Positions 32,934 to 42,311 of a DNA stretch of 64,000 nt are shown in pieces (position 1 is the first letter of the stretch; each line of letters opens with the position of its first letter). The DNA comes from AC-49 sp963766605. Lineage in GTDB: Bacteria; Actinomycetota; Thermoleophilia; Solirubrobacterales; Solirubrobacteraceae. The translations under genes were made by a program, and so were the position numbers. The notes under the pieces are model-generated. The model worked only from the letters and a program-made list of their open reading frames with translations. It was not told where the DNA came from and did not search any database. The DNA is taken from the NCBI GenBank assembly GCA_963766605.1, contig CAVYAT010000007.1:1116001-1180000 (forward strand), given 5' to 3'.

Positions 32934-33971
32934 CTAGACGGGGTCGGCAACCAACGCATGCAGCTCCAGTAGCTGCCGCAGTGTTTCCTCGGTGCCGCCA
33001 CGCTCCGCTGGGCGGCGACCCATCCCGCATTCGGTGGCCACGCCGAACTCGGGGACAACCCTTTGCGCGGCCGCAATTCGGCGTCGGGCGCCTTGTTCAC
33101 CGTCGCGCATGTGCACGAGCCCGAGGTAGAGCTCCGTGTCGCTGTGAACGCCCAGGGTGGACAGCGGGGCGAAGTACGCATCGTCGTCGCGGTCGATCGG
33201 GACCGGAATGTGCAGGAACGCGACCGGCCGCTCGACCTTCGCCAGGAAACCATTGACGAGCCCGACGAGGTTGGCGGTGTCGGTCGGCTGCGCAAGGTGT
33301 TCGTGCTGCCAGTCGCCATAGCAGAGGTGGAAGCCGAGCTCGACGTCGTCGGGGATCCACGCCGCAATACGCGCGACGTGATCGACGACGGCCTGCTTGG
33401 GATCCGCCGCCGGGTACGGGACCCAGCCCTCGTACACCCACACCTCGACGCACACGTCCCACTGCACGGCGAGCCGATCGTGCGGGATGTTGGCGAGGAT
33501 CTGCGTCACCTCGCGATGCATCGCCTCCTCGTAGCGTGGCGCGAGGACCGCGATGTTCGGGTCCTGGCCCAGCCACGCCCAGATGTTGGCCAGCGGTGTC
33601 GGCATCGCAGCGAGGAACTTCACCCCCGCCGGGATGGTGCCGTCGGACTGGAGGCGGTCGAACGTCGCGAAGGACTCGATGAGGACGCTCGCATAACCGA
33701 GGTCGCCGAAATCGACCTGGTTCGGGTCGTAGCCCGCCTTGAGGCGCGCGGTGGGAGGGGTGCCGGGCATCCCAGGTGGGCCCTCCTCAAAGGCCTCGTT
33801 CTCGAGCAGCTTCTCCTGCTGGTAGCTGATCCAAAGCGCACGCGGGCCGGTCTCGCCGTCCGGTATGCGGTGCAACCGGTCGCCGAGTACGCCCGAGACC
33901 TCGCGGAACACGGACTCGGCATCGTCAAGCGGGACGCTGCCGACCAGGTGGACACCCTTGGGATTGCTCAT
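32934..33971 (-). CDS. MetE/UROD-like protein, subfamily II
   Basis: A 345-residue TIM-barrel protein of the cobalamin-independent methionine synthase/UROD superfamily. The opening HLVGSVPLDDAESVF and RIPDGETGPR, the HxC zinc motif GFHLCYGDW (about residue 218), HIPVPIDRDDDAYFAPL, and the final Cys in VATECGMGRR define a subfamily shared with 59882 and 63045. The Glu ligand of MetE is not visible where expected. A Zn-thiolate alkyl transfer is likely; the substrate is unknown. AAGGAG precedes the ATG. It follows a BBE-type oxidase by 10 bases. Confidence 0.82.
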   Translation of the reverse strand: MSNPKGVHLVGSVPLDDAESVFREVSGVLGDRLHRIPDGETGPRALWISYQQEKLLENEAFEEGPPGMPGTPPTARLKAGYDPNQVDFGDLGYASVLIESFATFDRLQSDGTIPAGVKFLAAMPTPLANIWAWLGQDPNIAVLAPRYEEAMHREVTQILANIPHDRLAVQWDVCVEVWVYEGWVPYPAADPKQAVVDHVARIAAWIPDDVELGFHLCYGDWQHEHLAQPTDTANLVGLVNGFLAKVERPVAFLHIPVPIDRDDDAYFAPLSTLGVHSDTELYLGLVHMRDGEQGARRRIAAAQRVVPEFGVATECGMGRRPAERGGTEETLRQLLELHALVADPV

Positions 33972-33981
33972 GGTTCTCCTT

Positions 33982-35337
33982 CTATGGGTCGAGTCGGGCG
34001 TCCGGGAGGGCGCCGGGGTAGCTGTCGAAGCGACGTTCGGGGTCGTGCAACCGGCGCAGCTCCTCGAGCCGCGCAGCGGACTCGGGGCGCAGCACGGCCA
34101 TCGGCCGGACGAAGAGGTTCGAGTCGTTGACCTTTCCGCCTGCGCAGGAGTAGGGCTCCACGCGCGCGAGCGCGTCGGCGTGCCAGGCGAGCAGCTCCGG
34201 GTCCTGGTCCGGATCGTCGGAGACGGCGTAGACGTGAAACGACATCTCGGTCTGCAGCCCGAATGCCGCGTTGGGATGGGTCTGCGGGAGCCAGGGTGCG
34301 AGCACGATGTGTGAGTGGTCGGTCGGGAGCGACTCGAATATGGGCTTCGCGTCGCGCCAGAGCCCGGCCTCGGCGGGACGAACCCAGAGGTTGTCGGTCA
34401 GGTATCGGTAGCCCTCCGGATAGAGCTGGTCGAGCAGGAGGTACTGCGCGTCGATCGAGGATGGATGTGCGCCGACGTGCAGGAGCGCCCGGTCCAGCCC
34501 GGGGGCGCTCTCCAGCGGCGCGAACAGGCGCTCGGCATGCCCGAGGTCGTCGGCGAACGCGTAGCCGGTGATCATCACGATCGTCCCGTCGTGCCCAGGC
34601 AGCGGGCTGTGGACCGCGACGGCGACCGGGTTGACCTGCGCGGGCAGCGCGGCGGCCGTCTCGACGTACCACGGCAGGAGCTCATCGTAGGCGTCGAGCG
34701 TGTGCATCTGGACGGTCGCCGCCACGATCCCGGGCAGCGGGCGGACGTCGAGGTGCAGTCGCGTCACCGCGGCGAAGAAGCCCGGGCCGGAGCCGCGGGC
34801 CGCCCAGAGGAGATCGGCATGCTGCTCATCGGTCGCGTGAAGCTCCTCGCCATCGGCGGTGACCACGTCGATCGCGCGCAGGCTGAACGCCGCCGGTCCG
34901 ATGACGCGCGAGTTGAACCCGAACCCCCCACCGAGGGTGAAGCCGGCCACGCCCACGGTCGGGCAATGTCCGCTGGGGAAGTAGAGGCCGTGCGCGGCCA
35001 GAGCCGAGGTGAGCTCGTTGCCGCGCACGCCCGGTTCGACCACCGCGATCCGGGCCTCGGGATCGATCTCGATGCCTTTCAGCTCGGACAGATCGAGCAG
35101 CAGCCCGCCGTCGCGTACCGCGTTACCGCCCCAGGCATGGCCGCCGGAACGGATGCCGACCGAGAGGTCCTCTTCGCGGGCCAGCGCGACCGCGCGCGAC
35201 ACGTCCCGGCGATCCCCGGCCACGACGATCACCGCGGGCATTCGGTCGGGTTTCCGGGCGTTCCAGACGGCCGCGCGCCGCGCCTCCTCGTAACCGTCGT
35301 CGCCGTGCCGGTGCACCGCACCCGTGAAGCTCTCCAT
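33982..35337 (-). CDS. BBE-type FAD-linked oxidase
   Basis: A 451-residue flavoprotein with an N-terminal PCMH FAD-binding domain (VGIRSGGHAWGGNAV, with His as a likely covalent FAD site, and GHCPTVGVAGFTLGGGFGFNSR) and a C-terminal berberine-bridge segment ending near NDSNLFVRP. The second covalent Cys appears as GHCPTVG, so bicovalent FAD is possible. Such oxidases act on sugars, alkaloids and phenolic alcohols. The ATG at 35337 follows a -10-like TATAGT by seven bases, predicting a leaderless mRNA. Divergent from a monooxygenase gene and upstream of a MetE-like gene. Confidence 0.88.
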   Translation of the reverse strand: MESFTGAVHRHGDDGYEEARRAAVWNARKPDRMPAVIVVAGDRRDVSRAVALAREEDLSVGIRSGGHAWGGNAVRDGGLLLDLSELKGIEIDPEARIAVVEPGVRGNELTSALAAHGLYFPSGHCPTVGVAGFTLGGGFGFNSRVIGPAAFSLRAIDVVTADGEELHATDEQHADLLWAARGSGPGFFAAVTRLHLDVRPLPGIVAATVQMHTLDAYDELLPWYVETAAALPAQVNPVAVAVHSPLPGHDGTIVMITGYAFADDLGHAERLFAPLESAPGLDRALLHVGAHPSSIDAQYLLLDQLYPEGYRYLTDNLWVRPAEAGLWRDAKPIFESLPTDHSHIVLAPWLPQTHPNAAFGLQTEMSFHVYAVSDDPDQDPELLAWHADALARVEPYSCAGGKVNDSNLFVRPMAVLRPESAARLEELRRLHDPERRFDSYPGALPDARLDP

Positions 35338-35371
35338 GCGCAGAACTATAGCGCGTGCTAGAATCCGCGAG
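35338..35371. promoter_or_regulatory. 34-base divergent leaderless promoter pair
   Basis: Only 34 bases separate two start codons. On the plus strand TAGAAT ends seven bases before the ATG at 35372; on the minus strand TATAGT ends seven bases before the ATG at 35337. The two -10 boxes share the centre GCGCGTGC, so a bound regulator would block both. The -35 elements would lie inside the opposite genes. Confidence 0.55.
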
Positions 35372-36491
35372 ATGGACAAAGCGTTGATCGTCGGCGGCGG
35401 TCCGGCCGGGATGTCCGCCGCCCTCGCGCTGACCCAGGCCGGCGTCGAGTGCGTGATCGTCGAGCTCACAAGCGACTGGCGGCCCGCCGGCGTGGGGATC
35501 GCGTTGCAGAGCCCGCCGCTGCGAGCGGCGAAGGCCCTCGGGCTGTTCGACGCGATCGTTCGCGTGGCACGACCGCATGCAGACCTCGTCATGTGCACCG
35601 CGACCGGCGAGCAGCTCGCGGTCATCCCCAACGTCAACGTCAACGAGCCCGACGACCCGCCGTTCGTCAACATGTCGCGTATCGCCTTGCACGAAGTGAT
35701 GGTGGAGGCGGTCGAGCGCCACGGAGTCGCGGTGCGCCTGGGCACGACGATCGATCGGCTCGAAGATCGCGGCGACGGGATCCGGGCCACGCTCAGCGAC
35801 GGCGCCGTCGAGGACTACGACCTGGTCGTGGGTGCCGACGGCGTGAACTCCCGGGTCCGCGAGATGGCGCTGCCCGACGCTCCGCGGCCGGGATACGCGG
35901 GCCAGACGATCTGGCGTTTCGGATGCCGTTGCCCCGACGGCCTCGATCGGTACACGATCATGGTCGCCGGTCCTCACCGGATCGGTCTCGTGCCGTTGCC
36001 GGACGACGATCTGTACCTCTGGATGCTCGACACCACCGCACCCACCGAGCGTCCGCCGCGGGACGAGCTGCTGGGTCTCTTCCAGGATCGGATGGCGTTG
36101 TATGGCGGCTTCGCGCCCGCGGTGGCCGAGCAGGCGACGGATCCGGATCAGCTCGACTTCCGCGCGCTGCGCTGGCTGCTCGTTGAACCGCCCTGGCATG
36201 CGGGCCACGTGGTGCTCGTCGGCGACGCAGTCCACACCACAACGCCGCACCTCGCCTATGGCGCCGGCCTCGCGATCGAGGACGCCGTCGTGCTCGGTGA
36301 GCTGGTGCGCGAAGGCGTCACGCCGCCCGCTCTCGGACAACGCCTCGCCGAACGCCGGTTCGAGCGCGCGCGCGTCGTGGTGGAGAACTCGCTCCAGCTC
36401 TCGAAATGGGAGCAGCAGCCCGGCCCCCCGAACCCGGACGCGCCCGCGACTCATCGGCGCCACGCTGGACACCCTCGCACAGCCGATCTGA
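35372..36491 (+). pseudogene. FAD-dependent monooxygenase, frame broken near its end
   Basis: A class-A flavin monooxygenase of about 373 residues. GxGxxG motif LIVGGGPAGMSAALAL, DG motif VVGADGVNSRVRE and GD motif VVLVGDAVHTTTPHLAYGAG are intact. The frame shifts near 36455, in the sequence GCGCCCGCGACTC; in the next frame it would end LIGATLDTLAQPI at 36491. As it stands, the reading frame instead runs on into the TetR gene. Family substrates are hydroxybenzoates and other phenols. The stop would overlap the TetR ATG (TGATG), supporting the repaired end. Confidence 0.82.
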
Positions 36492-37066
36492 TGGCGGTCC
36501 GACCGCCCCAGCAGGCGCGATCACGGGCGACATGGGACCGCGTTCTCGATGCGGGCGTGACGATCCTCGAAGAGGACGGCTACGAGGGCCTGACCATCGC
36601 GGCGCTCTGTGACAGAGCCGGCGTGACGGCGCCCACGATCTACGCGCGCGCCCCGACCAAGCAGACCCTGTCGATGGCCGTCTACGACCATGCCGTGGCT
36701 CGACTGGACTCGAGCGCATCGCTCGAGCCCGGCGCGACGCCGCGCCAGGCCGTGCAATCGCTCGCCGAGATCTTCCTCGGCAACGCCCGGCTGCTGCGTG
36801 TGTTGATCAACCGCGCCGGCGTCGACGAAGACGTCCACCGGCGCGGGTCAGAAGAGACCACGCTCCTGGCGCGGCGCTTCCGCACGGCCGTCGGCGGTGA
36901 CGAGCGCACGGCCGACGCATGCTTCCGCGTCATGGTCGGAGCCCTCGCGCACCGCGTCGTGTACGGCGCGGACTTCGACTCCGACATCGAGCTGTCGGAC
37001 GAGGAGCTCGTTGAGACCCTCAGCGCGATGGCGGAGTTCTACCTGGGCCGGCAGCGGCGCCCCTGA
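36491..37066 (+). CDS. TetR/AcrR-family transcriptional regulator
   Basis: A 191-residue TetR regulator. The DNA-binding domain is at the N-terminus (SRATWDRVLDAGVTILEEDG, then LTIAALCDRAGVTAPTIYARA with the recognition helix). The C-terminal ligand domain is unrelated to named regulators. Family regulators usually repress nearby catabolic genes and are released by a pathway intermediate. It is coupled to a monooxygenase and lies beside divergent promoters carrying dyads. Because of the frame break upstream it is presently in frame with the monooxygenase. Confidence 0.87.
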   Translation: MAVRPPQQARSRATWDRVLDAGVTILEEDGYEGLTIAALCDRAGVTAPTIYARAPTKQTLSMAVYDHAVARLDSSASLEPGATPRQAVQSLAEIFLGNARLLRVLINRAGVDEDVHRRGSEETTLLARRFRTAVGGDERTADACFRVMVGALAHRVVYGADFDSDIELSDEELVETLSAMAEFYLGRQRRP

Positions 37067-37298
37067 TCAGCGTCAGCCGGGCGCGTCCGGGCCATGTACA
37101 GCTCATCTGTGCGCCGCAGCCGCCGACCGCTCTGATGTCGACCGCAACGAGGCCGACGAGGCCGAGGAACGGCGTGGCGTAGCCGGCGTGGGCGCGGGGA
37201 CCCTGAACGATCTCCGCGTAAGGGACGCCGAGGCGGTCCGCGTCCGCCGCGGGAACCTCGACAATGTCGCCAGGCTTCAGGTCTCGGGCGCGCGTCAT
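37020..37298 (-). CDS. Small hypothetical protein (92 aa) coupled to a monooxygenase
   Basis: A 92-residue product (MTRARDLKPGDIVEVPAADA...) whose ATG overlaps the stop of the upstream flavin monooxygenase (ATGA), which argues for real translation. DLKPGDIVEVP resembles the start of small beta-barrel domains; a hydrophobic strand GYATPFLGLVGLVAV follows. The 3' end overlaps the TetR gene on the other strand by 47 bases. No known family. Confidence 0.5.
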   Translation of the reverse strand: MTRARDLKPGDIVEVPAADADRLGVPYAEIVQGPRAHAGYATPFLGLVGLVAVDIRAVGGCGAQMSCTWPGRARLTLIRGAAAGPGRTPPSR

Positions 37299-38509
37299 CG
37301 GTCCGCCCCGGCCACGGCTGGCTGGGGCTCCTCGATCTCCGCAAGCTGGGCGAGGATGTCCCCGGGCATCTTCTCGCCGATGACTTTCTGCAGGAGCGGC
37401 GTGTGGTCGAAGACGAGGTCGCGCAGAGGGCGCAGCGGCTTGGGCAGGCGGTGGAACATCCTGCCGTTCATGTACGCGAGCTCGGTGACGCTCTTGGTGT
37501 GCGGTTTGCGTCGGTCCTCGTAGGCCTGGAGCGCGCCGCGGACCGCGGTGGTGTCGGCGATGTCGACCGCATCGAGCTCACGGGCGAGGAAGTAGCCGTC
37601 CTCGATCGACATCCCGGCCCCGTAGGCGGCATAGGGCGAGGTCGGATGCGCCGCGTCGCCGAGCAGCGTCACCCGCCCCTTGCCCCACTGCTTGCGCGGC
37701 TTGCGATCGCGGATCTCCCAGCGCTGCATGTTCTCGTGGGGCGACGCCTTGATCAGCGACGGCAGCGGCTCGGCGAAGTCCTTGGCGCGCTCGTAGGCGA
37801 ACGCATGAAGGTCCGGGGGATCGGGCGAACCCGGCTCGCACGCCTCGAGGACCCACCACTCGTAGCCGCCGCGGCCGTCGTGGCGGATCGGGGTGTAGCT
37901 GGCCTGCGTCGTGCGGTTATGCGCGATGACGCCTTCGCTCGGGACCTCGCCGTCGACGTAGAGCCAGCCGCCGACGAGGTGCAGGCCCTGCTCGCGGATC
38001 GGCTCGTCGCCCCACAGGATGCTTCGAACGGTCGAGCGCAGACCGTCGGCGCCGATCACCACGTCGGCCTCGGCGGGATCGTGCTCGGCGAACTCGATCG
38101 CGACGCGATCGCCGCGGTCGTCGAGCTTGGTGACGTGGTGGCCGAGCCGCAGCACGCCATCGGGCAGCGAGTCGATCATGCGCTTGTACAGCCCCCAGCG
38201 CAGCAGGCCGATGAACCCGCCGCCGTAGCGCTCCTCGACTTCGGGCGTGAGGCGCACGTCGGCGCGCAGGTGCCCGTCCCAGCGCCGGAAGGTCGAGTGG
38301 CACGGCGCGCCGAGGTCGGTGGTATCGACACCGAGCACCTCGAGCACCTTCTGCGGCGGTGGCCAGAGGTTCAGGATGTTGCCGGCGGCCTTGATCTCGC
38401 TGTAGCGCTCGTAGAGCGCGACGTCGTAGCCGAGCCGGTGGTGGGCCAGTGCGGCGGCCATGCCGCCCGGACCGGCGCCGACGATTGCGATGTGTCCCCG
38501 TGTGCTCAC
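37295..38509 (-). CDS. FAD-dependent monooxygenase (hydroxybenzoate-hydroxylase type)
   Basis: An intact 404-residue class-A flavin monooxygenase. HIAIVGAGPGGMAAALAHHR binds ADP, VVIGADGLRSTVRS is the DG motif, and RVTLLGDAAHPTSPYAAYGAGM is the GD motif. The long C-terminal helical tail matches salicylate and 6-hydroxynicotinate-type hydroxylases. A GTG start has GGAG eight bases upstream. A 38565 dyad stands before it. It would hydroxylate a phenolic or heteroaromatic acid with NAD(P)H and O2. Confidence 0.9.
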   Translation of the reverse strand: MSTRGHIAIVGAGPGGMAAALAHHRLGYDVALYERYSEIKAAGNILNLWPPPQKVLEVLGVDTTDLGAPCHSTFRRWDGHLRADVRLTPEVEERYGGGFIGLLRWGLYKRMIDSLPDGVLRLGHHVTKLDDRGDRVAIEFAEHDPAEADVVIGADGLRSTVRSILWGDEPIREQGLHLVGGWLYVDGEVPSEGVIAHNRTTQASYTPIRHDGRGGYEWWVLEACEPGSPDPPDLHAFAYERAKDFAEPLPSLIKASPHENMQRWEIRDRKPRKQWGKGRVTLLGDAAHPTSPYAAYGAGMSIEDGYFLARELDAVDIADTTAVRGALQAYEDRRKPHTKSVTELAYMNGRMFHRLPKPLRPLRDLVFDHTPLLQKVIGEKMPGDILAQLAEIEEPQPAVAGADR

Positions 38510-38564
38510 GACGTCTCCAGGCAGCGGTCGCGTCTGCGGCCGCGGGCGACCCTACCGTAGACCA

Positions 38565-38582
38565 GAACTAAAAATCAAGTTC
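38565..38582. promoter_or_regulatory. Inverted repeat GAACT-N8-AGTTC (copy A)
   Basis: The 18-base dyad GAACTAAAAATCAAGTTC lies between the cupin stop and the FAD monooxygenase start. It matches copy B at 56880 in 16 of 18 bases and in the following GG, so the two promoters probably share a regulator. Confidence 0.6.
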
Positions 38583-38585
38583 GGA

Positions 38586-39114
38586 TTAGCCGTGATGATC
38601 CCAGCTGGACCCGAGCCGACGACCACCGATCTCGGCCGGCTCGGCGTCGAGCAGGATCCAGGCGAAGCGGCACGGCGCGTCGCTCAGGTTGTGCCAGACG
38701 TGGTTGGTCGCGCGCTGGATGACGACGTCGCCGGCACGGATCGTCACCGAATCGCCGCCATCGGTCTCCATGACGCACTCGCCCTCCAGGCAGATCCCGT
38801 AGTCCAGGCTCTCCGTACGGTGCATCGGCGACCGCGCGCCCGGGGCCAGCACCCCGATGCGCAGGACCGTGCCGCGGCCGCTGCCGATGATCGTCTCCGC
38901 GCTGCCCTCGCGCTGGCGCGCGCGCAGCCGCGTCGGAGACATCGACCGGCATCTCGTGTGTTGCCCACAGTTGGAAGAACGTCGCGTCCGTGCGGTCTGC
39001 GTCCTCGGCGAGCCCGCGACCGGGCATCAGCTCATCGGCGACGATCACCGCCTTGCCGTCCCGGTCGTGGCCGGTGACGATCCTGCGGACGCGCAGTCGT
39101 TCGAGGTCACTCAT
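38586..39114 (-). pseudogene. Cupin-domain protein, frame broken
   Basis: A small cupin of about 175 residues. After an N-terminal segment (RRIVTGHDRDGKAVIVADE) the frame shifts near 38935 in a GCGCGC run; downstream it continues as SAETIIGSGRGTVLRIGVLAP, APGARSPMHRTESLDYGICLEGE (metal-binding His/Glu cupin motif 1) and a second motif ending NHVWHNLS. Such cupins bind Fe or Mn and are dioxygenases or isomerases. It heads the minus-strand unit with the monooxygenase at 37295. Confidence 0.75.
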
Positions 39115-39165
39115 GGCGCCGAGACTAGTTGGAGCAACGGTTCGGTTTCATGTTAGCCTGGCGCA

Positions 39166-39837
39166 ATGGCCACGCAACCGCGTCCTGTCGAGGCCGAGCC
39201 AGGACTCCTGCGTCCGCCCGCTGCAGAGCCGCAGCCGCAAGTCGCTCGAACGCGTCCTGGTCGCCGGCAAGGAGCTCTTGGAGGAGAAGGGCTGGGAGGG
39301 CTTCACGGTGCAGGAGGTCAGTCGGCGCGCGAAGGTCTCGATCGGATCGATCTACGCGCGCGCTCCGAGCAAGGAGGCGCTGCTGCTCGCGGTCTACGAC
39401 CGCGCGCTGGTCGACATCAGGGCCGACAACGAACGCCTTCAGGACGACAGCCGCTGGGAGGGCCTCGAACCTCGTGAGTTGATCATCGAGGCCGTGCGCG
39501 AGGTCGCCGAAGCGATGCTGCGCCACGAGAGGATTCTCGCGGTTTTCATGAACCGCTCCCCGGTCGATCCCGTGCTCCGGGGCCGTGCGTTCGAGGAGAT
39601 CCAGCGGCTTGCCGCGCGCTGGGAGGAGCTGATGCTGCGCCACGCCACGGCGGTCACGCACCCGGACTCCGAACTGGCGATCGAGATCGCCTTCCGGATG
39701 GTCTTTGCGACCGTCCAGCGCCGTGTGCAGTTCGGCCCTGACTTCGGCGCCTACCGGCCGGTGTCCGACGAGACGCTGGCCGATGAGGTCGGGCGCGCGA
39801 TCGCCGCCTACCTCCTCGAGCATCCTCGCCGTCGTGA
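39166..39837 (+). pseudogene. TetR-family regulator, frame broken
   Basis: A TetR regulator of about 220 residues. MATQPRPVEAEPGLL is followed by a frame break near 39220; the main domain then reads SRKSLERVLVAGKELLEEKG and FTVQEVSRRAKVSIGSIYARAPSK (recognition helix). The C-terminus reaches ADEVGRAIAAYLLEH. A second break near 39827 would place the stop at 39835-39837, overlapping the GTG of the amidohydrolase. Divergent from the cupin gene, it probably controls that promoter region. Confidence 0.78.
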
Positions 39838-40820
39838 CGGTCGTCGATTTCCACACCCACTTCCTGCAGCCCGAGGTGATGATGCGGTCCGCGCCCAACG
39901 GCGTCCTGACCGGCTTCGGCGCGCGGCCGTTCGAGCCGCTGGAGCCCGATAGCCCGCGCGCCAGGCAGACGGCGAAGATGTTCGACACGTCGCGGTCCTC
40001 GCCGACATGGACGCGCGCGGGATCGACGTCCATGTCCTGTCGTCGAGCACGATCGTGCAGGGAACGGGATGGGCGCAGCCGGCCGAGCAGGCGCAGCTCG
40101 AGGCCAAGGTCAACGACGAGGCCGCGCGGTGGGTCGCGCTGGCGCCGCAGCGTTTCGTCGGCAGCTTCACGTTGCCGCTGCGCGACATCGATCTCGCGCT
40201 CGCCGAGCTCGAGCGGGCCACCGGCAGAGCTGTCGCTGCGCATCGCCAACCTGCCCGCCGCGGTCGACGGCGCCTACCTCGGCGCGCCGCGGTTCGCCCC
40301 GATGTGGCAGGCGCTGGCCGACGCCGGCGTGGTCGTCTTCATCCATCCTGACGGGATCCGCGACCCGTGGTTTCAGGAGTACTCGCTGTGGAACTCGGTC
40401 GGCCAGCCGATCGAGGAGGCCAAGCTGATGGCCTCGCTGATTCTCGAGGGCGTGCTCGACCGCTGGCCGCAGCTTCAGATCGTCATCTCCCACGGCGGCG
40501 GCTACCTGCCCCACTACTTCGGGCGCCTGGACCGCAACGTCACGAACATGCCCGACAGCGTGCGCAACATCTCGGCCGCGCCGAGCGAGTACCTGCGGCG
40601 CATGTACTACGACACATGCGTCTACGACACCTCGATCCTCGAGGCGCTGATCGACCGCGTCGGCGCCGACCGGATCGTGATGGGCGCCGACTATCCGGTC
40701 GGCGAGGACGACCCGGTCGCGTTCGTGAAGACCGCGTCGAACCTGTCCGCGGCCCAGCGCGACGCGGTCTGCGGTCAGACGGCCGTGGCACTGCTGGCGC
40801 TGACGGGGCCCAGCGGATAG
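39834..40820 (+). pseudogene. ACMSD-type amidohydrolase, two frame breaks
   Basis: An amidohydrolase-2 family protein of about 328 residues, as in ACMS and gamma-resorcylate decarboxylases. VDFHTHFLQPE (HxH), VVFIHPDG, VISHGGGYLPHYFGRLDRN and IVMGADYPVGEDDP give the usual metal-binding His and Asp. Breaks near 39991 (after MFDT) and 40227 (after ATG) disrupt the frame; sequence resumes with LADMDARGIDVHV and ELSLRIANLPA. It would decarboxylate a hydroxylated aromatic or muconate-type acid. Confidence 0.82.
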
Positions 40821-40892
40821 ACGGCGCACGCCCCCCGAATCGGCGCGCGACCAAGTACGCGCGTGACACCCTGCCGAGTGCGGGTCGCGGCA

Positions 40893-40946
40893 TTGACACG
40901 TCCCGCTGCTGTCAGCTATAAGAGCTGCTGAGATTAGAATCCTAGT
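40893..40946 (+). promoter_or_regulatory. Promoter and palindrome upstream of the CUT2 transporter
   Basis: TTGACA (40893-40898), an 18-base spacer and TATAAG (40917-40922) form a consensus promoter. Eleven bases later lies the imperfect palindrome ATTAGAATCCTAGT (40933-40946), followed by AGTTCGGG-like sequence also seen in dyads A and B. The layout equals that at 56911. Confidence 0.6.
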
Positions 40947-41049
40947 TCGGGTCGGCTTGGACATGGATTCAAAGGTCGCGGTGGAGCGCGCGCCCCACAG
41001 CGATCGGCGGTCGCGGTTCAGGTCCGGCGCGCAAACGATTGGAGGAGAT

Positions 41050-42291
41050 ATGCACGTAGGACGTCGTACGCGCCGGGCGATTCCGCTCGGCCTCATTGCG
41101 GTCATCGCGCTCGTCGTCGCTCTGGTCGCCGGTGGTTCCGGCTCCGCGGGCGCCACGTCGGTGAACGCCAGTGCCGCGGCCAGCTAGTGCGGCAAGGCGC
41201 CGGTCGGTAAGCCGCCCGCGCTGCTCAACAGCCTGCCGCCCCAGACCAAGGCCTACTACAACGGCTTCGCCGACGCGCTCGGCAAGAGCCAGTGGGCGAA
41301 GTTCAAGCCCAAGCACGGCGGGAAGTACACCGTCGGCATCTCGTTCAATGCGCTCATCAACCCGTTCAACGCCGGGCTGTACAAGGCGCTCAACCAGAAG
41401 CTCAAGGCGAACAAGGCGATCGGCAAGGTCATCGCGTTCACCGCGGCAAGCCCGACCGACGTCGCCGGTCAGGTGGCGCAGTTCCAGTCGCTGATCCAGT
41501 CGAAAGTCGACATCATCATCACGCTCGCGTCCTCCGGCCCGGCGTTCGTCCCGGCGATCAAGCAGGCGGCCGCGGCAGGGATCCCGACGATCTCGCTGGT
41601 CAACGACATCGCCACTCCTGGCGCGGTCAGCATCTCGCCGAACCCCTACCAGAACTACGCGCCGGCGACGGCGGCGATCCTCAACGAGATCGGCCAGAAG
41701 GGCAACGTCGTCTACGTGCAGGGGATTCCCGGGACGGCGACCGACACCGCCGGCTTGAAGGTCACCAAGCAGCTGATCGCCGCGTGCCCGAAGGTCAAGC
41801 TCGTCGGTCAGGTGGTGGGCCAGTACATCCCGCCGGTCACCACGAGCGCGCTGCTGGCGTTCCTGACCACGCACCCCCAGCCGATCGCGGCGGTCTTCCA
41901 GACCGGTGCGATGACGCCGTACATCATGGCGGCATTCCCGAAGAACGGGCGCAAGATCCCGCCGGTCGCCGACATCGGCGCGCAGATCGGCTCAATTGCC
42001 TACTGGCACAACACGAAGGGTTACAAGAGCGCCGGAACGGCCGGTGGTATCAACGGGCTGGCCGTCGAGACGGTTGACGTCGTGAGGCGCATGCTCGGCG
42101 GCCAGGGACCGAAGTTCACCAACGTCCTCTGGTACCAGCCGCAGATCACGCAGAAGAACCTCAACACGTTCTACAAGGCCGGCACCAAGCCGACGGATCC
42201 GGGAACGGTCGACAACCCGCCGTCGACATACCTCCCGAAGAGCGTCGTGGACTCGCTGTTCAACAATCCCAAGAAGAAGGCGGTCGGCTGA
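41050..42291 (+). pseudogene. CUT2-type sugar/ribose-binding protein with in-frame TAG
   Basis: A substrate-binding protein of about 413 residues for a ribose-type ABC importer. A GGAGGAG site precedes the ATG. RRAIPLGLIAVIALVVALVAGG is the signal peptide, and the mature domain begins near the TAG at 41185-41187, after NASAAAS. The frame then continues without another break (KYTVGISFNALINPFNAGLY, VDIIITLASSGPAFVPAIKQAA), with normal length and C-terminus. Either the codon is read through, it is a sequencing error, or the gene is dead. First gene of the transporter operon. Confidence 0.8.
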
Positions 42292-42311
42292 CCGCCGTAC
42301 CGCATGACGCG

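Noticed and set aside
32648..33367. Minus-strand frame crossing the att scar into the MetE-like gene
   Set aside because: It is out of frame with the MetE-like protein and has no similarity; the repeated words in it come from the scar.
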